From: Thelonectria olida
Lineage: Eukaryota > Ascomycota > Sordariomycetes > Hypocreales > Nectriaceae
Assembly: GCA_020736575.1 (NCBI GenBank)
Contig: JAGPYM010000008.1
Span: forward strand, 372,001 to 436,000
Length of the DNA stretch: 64,000 nucleotides
Reading direction: 5' to 3'
The first letter of the stretch is position 1; every line of letters starts with the position of its first letter. The notes beneath the pieces are model-generated. The model did no database searches. It saw only the letters and a program-made list of their open reading frames with translations, and had not been told where the DNA came from. The translations under genes were made by a program, and so were the position numbers. This document shows, piece after piece, positions 1 through 9,106 of this stretch.

Positions 1-191
1 TCATTTCATCCAGAGCTATATAGGGAGCCTCCTCTGATCCTCCTCTGTTCTTCTTCTTCCCCTTCCCTTCTCTCTACTACAAATGGTTTCCACATATCCG
101 ACAAATATTCGTATACTTCGTACTTCGGACAGACCACAACAGTTCCCCATACTCCTCTTTTCCCACAATAACGCCTGTCCAAGTCGATACC

Positions 192-725
192 ATGACCCGC
201 GAATGGCACCCTCGCGCCCTCGCCCAAATCACTCTGCGCAGCCTCCAGTTCGTCTTTGCCTGCATTAGCGCCGCCCTCTACGCCGTCGACCTTGCCAACT
301 GGTCCAGCGCTAGCAAGCACGCCAACGCCAGCTGGATCTACGCCGAAGTCGTCTCCGTGTTGGCCGTCTTCACCTGCGTTGCCCAGTGGTGGCTTGCACT
401 ACGTCCCCTGGCGTCCTGCCCGTGGGACAGTCTCCTGTTCCTCCTGTGGCTCGTCGCTGTTGCCGTGTTTGGGCAGTTTCTGTCTGGAAATGATGAGCCA
501 GAGGGAGGATTTTCCAAGGGAAGAATTGGCGCAGCGGTGGGAATCGATGCTCTGAACATGGTACTATGGTTGATGTCGGCGGTCGAGGCATGTATGTGCT
601 GCGGTGCGACGCGAGAGGTGAAACGGCAGAAGAAGGTGCAGCCATCGCAGAAGGAACGGGACTTTGCCATGGAGGAGGTCAAGGTTGCGGACGAGAATCC
701 TCCATCGTATGATGAAGCAGTGTAA
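192..725 (+). CDS. MARVEL-type four-helix membrane protein
   Basis: Single-exon gene of 177 residues starting at the first ATG after a pyrimidine-rich leader. Four hydrophobic segments are visible, at about residues 8-30, 51-74, 79-99 and 112-137, with both ends predicted cytosolic. This is the layout of fungal MARVEL-domain proteins, which sit in the plasma membrane or in vesicles. TM4 is followed by a CMCCG cluster that could be palmitoylated. A basic linker follows, and the protein ends in PPSYDEAV, which contains a PPxY motif of the kind bound by WW domains of Rsp5/Nedd4 ubiquitin ligases. The family call rests on topology and overall character, not on a diagnostic residue. It lies tail to tail with the zinc-cluster gene, with about 200 bp between the stop codons. 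Confidence 0.75.
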   Translation: MTREWHPRALAQITLRSLQFVFACISAALYAVDLANWSSASKHANASWIYAEVVSVLAVFTCVAQWWLALRPLASCPWDSLLFLLWLVAVAVFGQFLSGNDEPEGGFSKGRIGAAVGIDALNMVLWLMSAVEACMCCGATREVKRQKKVQPSQKERDFAMEEVKVADENPPSYDEAV

Positions 726-930
726 TCAGTCAAATGAGTGTCTGTTTCACTCATTTCCTGTTGGATCGAGATGTGGACGGTCAAAGAGCCGCGCCAGAAG
801 TTCAAACGGGCTTGCTGTCAACTAGACCAAAGACAGGCAGCAGATTCTTGATAATACGCAAAGCCAAATGCCAAACGCTCACGGCGATCAATCCCGTTTT
901 CCCTTCTTTCGGAGAATTCCATAGTGCCCA

Positions 931-2370
931 TCATTGTCCATCTAGCGCTACCCGAATTGGCCAGTCGAGCCACGGCAAATAACCCCGGCTCAGCATTCCG
1001 CGTATAGAGTCGTGAAGGTGTCGTATCCAGGCTCGAACGAACCAACACCGTTTCAGAGTGTTTAGAAGCGGCACGAAATAGGCAAAAATAATCAGCGCCT
1101 GCGGCTCTTTTCGCTGTATGCAGGCAACAAACGGGTCTTGTAAGCGGTAGAGCCATCCCAGCACTGCTCGGTTGCTGGCTGGGCCGTTGAACATGCCCTT
1201 GCCATCCCCATAGTTGCCCTCGTAGATCTCTGATAGTGCCGAGAGTGCCCGTAAATAGATAATGGTGTCGGGCGTGTGGTATGATTCGAGCCACTTCCGA
1301 AGCTCGTCGAGCGGCTCCATCCAGTCGACGTAAGGGAAGCCTTCGATCAGATACATGGGCCGACGATCATTCTCCTCTTCCTCGTTTGGGGTGCCGAGAG
1401 GAGCCATCAGTCCGGTAAAGAGGGTGGCGGGCTCAATTGTTCGACGGATTAACCGCACACCGTGAATCAGTGGGAGCCACTGCTGGGGCGTGCCATCGCT
1501 GACATTGCAAATTAGGAGATCGTTAACGCCCGTTGGGCCTGCAGCAAATGCGCAGTAGCACACGAGAACCGCGGACACATACAGAGCACCGCAGTTGGTT
1601 TCGTCTAGGCTCGGCAACATCTTGTTGAGCTCAGCGACACCAACCTCTGAATGGTGACGAGCTAGGGAGAGGTAGTGAGCATGACGGTCGGTGTTGCCAG
1701 GCTCCAGATAGGCCAAGTGGTATCCAGCTAGAGAATATGAAAGATGGAGCACAAAGTGGTAGGAAAGGCCAATCTGTGGCACATTTCGTTCCCAGAACCT
1801 GATCATGTTGTGGTCATGATCGTCAGAGTCGTGGAGGGTTCTCGCGGTGCGAGTGACAAAATGAATGATCAACTCGGCGTCAGCCATGTTGAACGAGCAC
1901 GGTATTGAGTCCGAGGCGGTTGAGGCTGGCGTAGTGACGGTTGACGACGGCGAAGTGCCGGTTCTCTCCGTTGCTGGCTGCGGCGGGATGGGCTTCGCTA
2001 GAGCAGCCCAATCCTTCCGCGGCCGGCCCGGACCCCGGCGCGGAGCGGCAGAGAAGTCTGCTCCATGGGTTGTGCCAACGTCTCCGGGCGAGCCTTTCGG
2101 GGCCGGGTCATCACTGGGGAGAAGCTGGGGAGCAAAGTCGCAGGGGATGCCAAAGCGGATGCAGTTGGCGCAGGCAGGCTTTACCTCGTCGCACTGGGAC
2201 GTGTTAGAGGTGTATTGTATAGTTGCCATGGGACAGGGACATCGTCATAGACATACCTTGACCTTGCGTCTCTTGCAGTTGAAGCAGCCGTTCCGTGACT
2301 TGCGATGTGGCCTTCTCGCCAGCTTGGAGACTCTGCTGGGAGTCGGGCTGTCAGCAGGCTGCGGCGTCAT
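931..2370 (-). CDS. Zn(II)2Cys6 transcription factor
   Basis: Two exons, 2370-2257 and 2193-931, separated by a 63-bp intron (GTATGT...CAG), give 458 residues. The ATG at 2370 is the first in frame; the open frame upstream lacks an ATG. Residues of about 28-55 form the binuclear zinc cluster C-x2-C-x6-C-x6-C-x2-C-x6-C. The intron falls between the second and third cysteines, so the domain appears only in the spliced product. A short basic stretch precedes the cluster, as usual for DNA contact. The rest is an alpha-helical regulatory region resembling the fungal-specific domain of Upc2-type regulators (helices starting near ELIIHFVT and VLHLSYSLAG). It is short for the class and has no coiled-coil I can recognise just after the cluster. 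Target genes cannot be read from the sequence. The neighbours do not form a pathway cluster, so it is probably not cluster-specific. Confidence 0.88.
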
Positions 2371-3013
2371 GTCGTCTCGTGCAGACGACCACCACCCGGG
2401 CGCCTCGGTCGGTAGATGCCAATCGATTGACGTGATGGCCGAAGCTTGTGTGAGACCCGGTGGATATATGCTATCTGAACAAGTTCCAGTTCTTTCCTGC
2501 TCGTCCAGACTTGAGACCTGGTGCCCAAGATCCCCAGAAACGGGATATTGTCTACGGCTTCGCCGGGCGGAAGCGCCGGAGGGTTTCACCTCAGCGGCCC
2601 CACACGGATTGAGATGTCCAGAGAAGCTGCGATGAGATGGTGCTCGATCCCAACGACGACGACGATAGCAAGAAGACGATGCGAGCTCTGGGGAAGCTGC
2701 AGTGAGTCCTCTGCTGCCTGCTTGTTAGTCCTGCCACGAGACACCACGACAGCGTCGCTTCGGGTATATTCGTACAGACGAGGGTGTGGAGCAACCAAGG
2801 GTTCGGGAAGTGGGAGATGACGGGGCAGAGACAAGAGGCTGAAGGACACGATAAACAAGCCTATGGGAGGAAACAATAAAGCTATGGGTGCCTGCACGAG
2901 TTTTCGTTTTCGACGAGGGCGTCGGCGACGTTGTTGGAGGAAAGTGTAGGCAGGCCGTGGGCTTGTGGCAGGGAATCGCACAGGTGAGCGGAGTTAACGG
3001 CCATGTATGGGGG

Positions 3014-3073
3014 TTTTCGCACCGCTGATGCGAAAAATAGATATGGCCGATTTTCGCAAAGGCGACGCGAAAA
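3014..3073. promoter_or_regulatory. Cluster of TTTTCGC / GCGAAAA elements
   Basis: Four copies of a TTTTCGC-like word lie within 60 bp in alternating orientation: 3014-3020 (+), 3030-3036 (-), 3051-3057 (+) and 3067-3073 (-). The last one contains CGCGAAA, which matches the Swi4/Swi6 SCB consensus CRCGAAA. Position fits the promoter of the zinc-cluster gene (about 0.65-0.7 kb upstream of its ATG). The regulatory role is inference. Confidence 0.3.
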
Positions 3074-3272
3074 CAGGGTGACCGAATGGGAGTTCAGCGT
3101 GAGTGCCGCTTTTATCAACAATAAAGGTGGCTTCTTGATACAGTGCAGCCAGCAGTTTGGGATGTGTTGAGTAGGAAGCAAGCTTCTTCTGGCTCAACTA
3201 GAAGATGGACACTGGACTTGGATTTTCCGCAGTCAGATCTCACCCGCACCATCTGACGTCCTCCATACTGCA

Positions 3273-3319
3273 CTTTCCCTTCCCTTCCCTTCCCTTCCCT
3301 TTCCCTTTCCTTTCCTTTT
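3273..3319. repeat. (TTCCC)n pyrimidine tract
   Basis: An uninterrupted run of C and T of about 47 bases with a core of CCCTT repeats drifting to CCTTT. CT tracts like this are common in fungal promoters and 5' leaders. Confidence 0.8.
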
Positions 3320-4630
3320 ATTATTACGTGAGGTGAGCATTATGAATCAGAGAGCCGCGACTCCGTGGGCAGCGAGCGCACTAATCCTGAACTGGGGTGG
3401 ACGACGAATACGCCGTATCCCGAAGTGATGGATTATTACGGCTTAATTCCACGAAACCCACACTCGTCCGCCAAGAGCCAACGACTTTGCACCAGCTTAC
3501 GACGCTTTTTCGGACACTTCGGACGCCGTTTCGTTCTTTCCCCGTCGGCCTTTGTTATTGGTAATAAACAAGCCGACGAGAGGCAAGTACGAGATACGAA
3601 TACCTTTATACCTAGGTAGCTATCATGCATGTCAAGGTCAAGTTATTTTGGTTTGTTTTGTTTTGTCTTGTTCTTGACACCGATATAAAGCTCGCCTATT
3701 TCTCACTTGCTCACTCCCTCTATAATCTGGCCTCTCCAGATCGGATGCCGAATCTCACGGATGATGCACCGACCATGGATGGCTCGGAATCTTGCATCCC
3801 GCTGTCCTACCTTCGTTCTCGTATTGTAGCGGCACCAATGAGTTGTCCGGGTGCACCACGACCCGAATACTTTGTCATACCTCGACCCGAGCTGAGTTTA
3901 CCACAGGGATAAGCTCAGTTATGCTTCTCTTGACCGCAACATACCACCCAGCTTTCCGTGGGAAGTCTGCCCCCGGAGTTTGGGAAGGAGTTTCGTCACA
4001 AGACATGTTCCCCAATGAAGCTCTCGTCCCCCCCCTTTATAACGTTATGATACGAATACTCCGCCGCTAGGACGCCCCAAGTCCGCTCATGACCCTTATC
4101 ATGGAGCCGGATTTACGGACCGCAGTCGGTTGATGTTCGGGTGGCCAAACCATGGCTGCTGAGCAATGCGATTGCGAAGGCATTCAGTGGAGGGGCTCGA
4201 TTGACGCGCGCAGGTCTAGGAATAGAAGTACAGTAGTCGCATCGCCATCGAGTACGAGTACCTGCACCCACTGGAGAGCGTTACCATTACCACACGGATA
4301 ATCAACACATGGACCGACCTTTCCGGAGTAGATGATTACGCGGATGCACCTCCGCCATTGCCTATAATCCAACGACTCACCACTAAATAAAATAAAACCA
4401 TCGCCGGGCTCTTCACGTCTAGAAGCGACCAACTTTGTCTCACTGGATGACTAACACGCCAGCTCCGCTATTAGTGACCCTGGACCGCTTGGATCGCCCC
4501 CAGAACGTCATCACCACTGACCGGCTGACCTGGGCTCGTTCCAATTTCCCCCCCCTTCAGGCTTCACGACTTCAACACCCTCCCTCGAGTCTCGATCGCT
4601 ATCGATAGACCGACGACACTGGAGAAAGCC

Positions 4631-6934
4631 ATGGCTTCTTTCCGCCTGGCCATTGAAGACGGTCAATTCCGCGATGGCTACGGTCGTCAGATCGTCCTTC
4701 GCGGTATCAACGTCGCCGCAGAAGCCAAGCTCCCTAGCGAGCCTGACCAGCCATCCCATATTCCCACCGACTTCTTCGACGGCGACAATGTGACTTTCCA
4801 CCAACGCCCGTTTCCAAAGGAGGATGCGCGCACCCATTTCTCGAGAATCAAGCGATTTGGCTACAACACGATCCGGTACATCTTCACCTGGGAGGCTATC
4901 GAGGGAGCTGGGCCTGGGAAATACGACGAGGACTTCATTCAGCACACCATCGATGTGCTGCGCATAGCCAAGGAGTATGGCTTCTATATTTTCATGGACC
5001 CCCACCAGGACGTCTGGTCTCGATTCACAGGAGGTTCCGGCGCTCCTATGTGGACGATTTACGCTTGTGGTCTCAACCCCCAGAGCTTTGCTGCCACCGA
5101 GGCGGCCATTGTCCAGAATACATATCCTGAACCCGACGAGTTTCCCAAAATGATTTGGTCGACAAACTACTACCGACTCGCGGCCGGAACCATCTTCACT
5201 ATGTTTTTTGCCGGCAAAGATTTCGCTCCCAAGTGCATTATCGATGGCGTCAATATCCAAGACTATCTCCAGGACCACTTCATGGCAGCCTGCGGCCACC
5301 TTGCACAGCGCATTCACGAGGCCGGTGACCTCGAGAATGAGGTCGTAATCGGCTGGGAGAGCATGAATGAACCCAACAAGGGAATGACGGGTTATGTAGA
5401 TCTGACTGTGATCCCTAAAGAACACCCCCTTAAGAAAGGAACGTGCCCTACCATGTGGCAGACATTCTTGACCGGCATGGGCCGAGCCTGTGAAGTTGAT
5501 ACGTGGGACATGGGAGGCATGGGTGCATACAAGACCGGAACCAAGCTTGTTGATCCGCACGGCGAGGTTGCTTGGTTACCAGCTGATTACGATGATTCCA
5601 GATATGGCTGGAAGCGTGACCCGGGTTGGAAGCTGGGAGAGTGTGTCTGGGCTCTTCATGGCGTCTGGGATATCGAGACAGATACCCTCCTTAAGAAGGA
5701 CTACTTTGCGAAAAACCCAAGATCTGGGAAAACCATCGACTACCCCGAATTTACGAACACCTACTTCATGGATGCTTGGCGCAAATACGTCAAGATCTGT
5801 CGGTCATTTCACAAGGACTGCATCATGTTGATGCAGTATCCCACCCTCGAACTGCCTCCCGAGATAAAGGGCACTGAGGACGACGACCCAAACATGGCAT
5901 TCACCCCTCACTACTACGACGGCATCACCCTGATGACCAAGCACTGGAACAGTACATGGAATGTCGACGTTGTCGGTGTGCTGCGCGGCAAGTATCTTCA
6001 TCCCGCATTTGCCATTCGAATCGGCGAGACGGCAATCCGAAACTGCCTTCGAGACCAGCTGAAGACGCTCATGCAAGAGGGCCTTGACCGTACAGGAAAG
6101 CACCCCTGTGTGCTGACCGAGTTTGGAATTCCATATGACATGGATGACAAGAAGGCTTACAAGACGGGCGATTACACAAGCCAGTCCGCAGCTCTGGATG
6201 CAAACTACTTTGCAGTCGAGGGATCGGGTATGGAAGGCGCATGCCTATGGAATTATACTGCCGTCAACGACCACAAGCGCGGAGACCAGTGGAATGGCGA
6301 AGATCTATCCATCTGGTCGTTGGATGACAAACCTCTCCCTGAGTCGCCTCTTCCCTCCGAGTTTTCCCAGTCAACAGCGAACCTTGGCAAGACATCTTCG
6401 TCTAATGTTCGGGACGTCACGGACGACAGAACCGTTACGCCTGATAACATCAGGAAGACGCTCACCACACCTTCCATCAGCTCTCAGCCATCTAATAGGG
6501 ACCCTGAGCTAACTAACGCACCGGGCTACCGCGCAGCTGAGGCATACATCAGACCAACGCCTACAGTTGTTGCTGGTAACATTGTGTCATCGGGCTTTGA
6601 CCTTCGAGGATGCACTTTTGAGCTCAAGCTCTTTGCACCTAAGAATGCATCCGATGATGCTCCTACTGTGGTCTTTCTCCCCGAATACCACTTCCCCAAG
6701 GACCAATGCGACGTGGCTGTGTCATCAGGCAAGTGGGAGATTAGCACTGATGATGACGAGGGCACGACCCTTCAGAGGCTCAAGTGGTGGCATTTTGAGG
6801 GCGACCAGAGCATCAAGATTTCTGGTGTGGTTCGGAAGCACAACGCCCCAGAGGGCTCAGCGGAAGACGCCGGGTACTTGGAGCAGTGTCAGCAGGGATA
6901 CGGATTCAACTTTGGTAGCTGCAGCGTCATGTAA
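4631..6934 (+). CDS. GH5 glucosylceramidase / steryl-beta-glucosidase
   Basis: Intronless, 767 residues, good start context (GCCATGG). It is a glycoside hydrolase family 5 TIM barrel. The acid/base glutamate sits in MNEPNKGM (E247) and the nucleophile in LTEFGIP (E497). Long size, absence of a signal peptide, and the opening DGYGRQIVLRGINVAAE fit the fungal GH5 subfamily of intracellular glycolipid hydrolases typified by Cryptococcus Egh1/EGCrP2 and yeast YIR007W. That subfamily cleaves ergosteryl-beta-glucoside and glucosylceramide. A low-complexity Ser/Thr linker (about 575-640) precedes a C-terminal beta-rich module of the kind seen in this group. The last four residues are CSVM, a textbook CaaX box of the farnesyl type, suggesting lipid anchoring to the cytosolic face of a membrane where the lipid substrates lie. 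Substrate choice between sterol glucoside and ceramide glucoside cannot be settled from sequence. Confidence 0.9.
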   Translation: MASFRLAIEDGQFRDGYGRQIVLRGINVAAEAKLPSEPDQPSHIPTDFFDGDNVTFHQRPFPKEDARTHFSRIKRFGYNTIRYIFTWEAIEGAGPGKYDEDFIQHTIDVLRIAKEYGFYIFMDPHQDVWSRFTGGSGAPMWTIYACGLNPQSFAATEAAIVQNTYPEPDEFPKMIWSTNYYRLAAGTIFTMFFAGKDFAPKCIIDGVNIQDYLQDHFMAACGHLAQRIHEAGDLENEVVIGWESMNEPNKGMTGYVDLTVIPKEHPLKKGTCPTMWQTFLTGMGRACEVDTWDMGGMGAYKTGTKLVDPHGEVAWLPADYDDSRYGWKRDPGWKLGECVWALHGVWDIETDTLLKKDYFAKNPRSGKTIDYPEFTNTYFMDAWRKYVKICRSFHKDCIMLMQYPTLELPPEIKGTEDDDPNMAFTPHYYDGITLMTKHWNSTWNVDVVGVLRGKYLHPAFAIRIGETAIRNCLRDQLKTLMQEGLDRTGKHPCVLTEFGIPYDMDDKKAYKTGDYTSQSAALDANYFAVEGSGMEGACLWNYTAVNDHKRGDQWNGEDLSIWSLDDKPLPESPLPSEFSQSTANLGKTSSSNVRDVTDDRTVTPDNIRKTLTTPSISSQPSNRDPELTNAPGYRAAEAYIRPTPTVVAGNIVSSGFDLRGCTFELKLFAPKNASDDAPTVVFLPEYHFPKDQCDVAVSSGKWEISTDDDEGTTLQRLKWWHFEGDQSIKISGVVRKHNAPEGSAEDAGYLEQCQQGYGFNFGSCSVM

Positions 6935-9106
6935 GGCTTGTGTTGGGAGCCTTGTTTGTCTTTCTTCAGATCGAACCATTTTCGGATACAATGGGCTTAA
7001 CATGTAGACATGTCATGGAGTTGGGGAGCTGTCTTACACTGTGCTTATCATATTAGGGCTTATGACGATTGACTTGATGATAAGTGTCCGAGACCTTGAT
7101 GTATGGCCGCTTATTGCAGATCATTCGGCGAGGGGCTGGGTAGGGGTTACCAGATTGAGGCTCATACGTTCCAACCTGGTTACACGACAGCGGGTATATG
7201 CACACGGTTGATATCTAAGCCGGGCACAAGGCGACTAGTCGACAACCAGCTTCTACTTAGCAATCGTCCCTTACTTCTTTGTGCCGCATGGTCATGTTTC
7301 TTATGGGCCGCTTAGGATGGCGAGGGTTGGCTATCCAAGGTGTCCCTACGGCTACGGTAACACTGGGAGGCCCCGTCCCCTGAGTGCAACTATCGCGAAT
7401 AGGTTGAACATTCTTGCATGCTACCTGCCTACCTGAGCACTTGCAACGGTTCTGCACTACAAAGGAGAGTCAGTCTATCTGGCGTTCGATTAGACGAGGC
7501 GAGGTTAGTGTGAGGTTTTACTGTAATACCACGCTCAACAGATTTGTTAGACTTGTGTAGTCCTAACCTCAACAGAAAAGGCAATAGTTGCAATGAGGAT
7601 TGTAGCCAGCTATCTAAATCTGATCATCATTCCTTATTTGGATCAACGTTGAAATTGAGTCAAAAAGTGGAAAGTGATGATCTCCCGTGATTCGGATCGT
7701 TGGCAGTTGGGACTATGTTTCATGTCGATCTCTGTCGCTTGGAAGGCTGCGGTTGGCCGAAGGTTGGGCGATGTGAAGGTCGTACGGGATAGGCCATCTT
7801 TGGCTTAATGTCCCTTCTCGGCCATGGCTAGCGAATCTGCGATTGACATATGTAGATAGTTACATGAAAAGGCACGGGTGGGGTGGATGATCCTTCGCAA
7901 CAAAGACATGTAATTACTCCGGAGGCGAAAATCCTACACAAAATCTTATTTGGTGATTGTGACGAGTTGAGATGAGACTGCGTTGATCCTGACATTTATC
8001 GCTTATGCAGATAGGGGAACGCGAGATGGCGAGGATCCTGGTCTCGACGAAGGCGGAGAGTTGACATCTGATGAATTGATGTACGTATTCACGACGTGTC
8101 TGATCATGACCCATTAATATGTAATAAAAAACTCCGTGATGATGTCTCTCTGCTCATCCTATGTACTCTGCAATGACATGACATGGCAGCTTTGTTAGCG
8201 GCTCGCTTGAGTCCCTTTTCCCGCATGGTTCTAGTGCCCGGGTCCGCGCCACTCGATCCAGACCCATCGCCTGCGTCCATTTGCTTGGGAGCGCACGTGG
8301 AGATGATCAAGGGAGAAGTCAGAATAAATTAATTTGGAGTTGAGACTTGGTCATTTGAACTTCCATGTGTTCCCCGCACCGATGCCCCTCCAATCCTCCA
8401 ATCTGTTGATGGCCTATGGCATTCGTACAGCATGACAATATATCGCTCGTCGTGTCTCACACTGCTGAAGTTCCTCCCTTCCCGATGAATGTCCCTAAAT
8501 GCAATAGTCGCAAACTTATTTCCCGACCAATGCTGATTACTCCTCGTATTCCCTCGCGGCTCGTCTTATCCAAGCCAAGACTGCCGACTAGACGACCGGG
8601 GTTGGCTATCCGACCCTTGCTTTGGGCCTTTTGCAGTCAGTCTATCGATGAGGACAGGTAGACGTTGGAGGTGTTGCATTCTGTAGCAAGACTCATGTCT
8701 GGTTGGGAATGGTTACGCTGAGAAAGCTGAGAACTGCTGTCATGAGATAGTGAGACACACACAATTCACATCCCGCATGCAGGTATGCATAAGTCACAAA
8801 ACGCTTCGCCTCAGGCGACAACGAGACGAAATCCGATTCGCCCTTCTCCTCACGCAGCTGCATGCCATGGCACACCTCTAAGCGCCAGCCGCCTCGTCCG
8901 TCGCCGAGGGTTGGGTGCCGCCACGCTCAACCTGGAACAGTGCGGTGCGTGCTAACCGCCTAAACCACAGCGAGACACCCTGAGTCGGCCAAGTGCCCGC
9001 TGGTCAGTCAACCTTGCAGCCTCAGACCCTGGCCCTTGCTGACCCACGGTCCACCGCCCACCAACAAGACAAGTGCAACTCCACGCCATGTTGCTCCACT
9101 GCGACC
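6935..9106. other. Intergenic region and MAPKKK leader
   Basis: About 2.2 kb without a supported gene. Only short unrelated open frames occur. The region immediately left of 9107 stays open in the MAPKKK frame back to a GTG at 8993 but holds no in-frame ATG, so I treat it as leader. No repeats, tRNA or transposon remnants recognised. Confidence 0.55.

Larger units (their letters stand above)
2371..4630. other. Divergent intergenic region, no gene seen
   Basis: About 2.3 kb between the divergently transcribed zinc-cluster gene and the GH5 gene. Open frames here are short and lack coding character. It holds a cluster of TTTTCGC-type words (3014-3073), a long CT tract (3273-3319) and a T/G-rich run near 3645-3675. 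It probably contains both promoters and 5' leaders. Confidence 0.6.

Noticed and set aside
4511..5560. Open frame of 349 codons opposite the GH5 gene
   Set aside because: It is a mirror of the strong codon bias of the GH5 gene, with no family resemblance.
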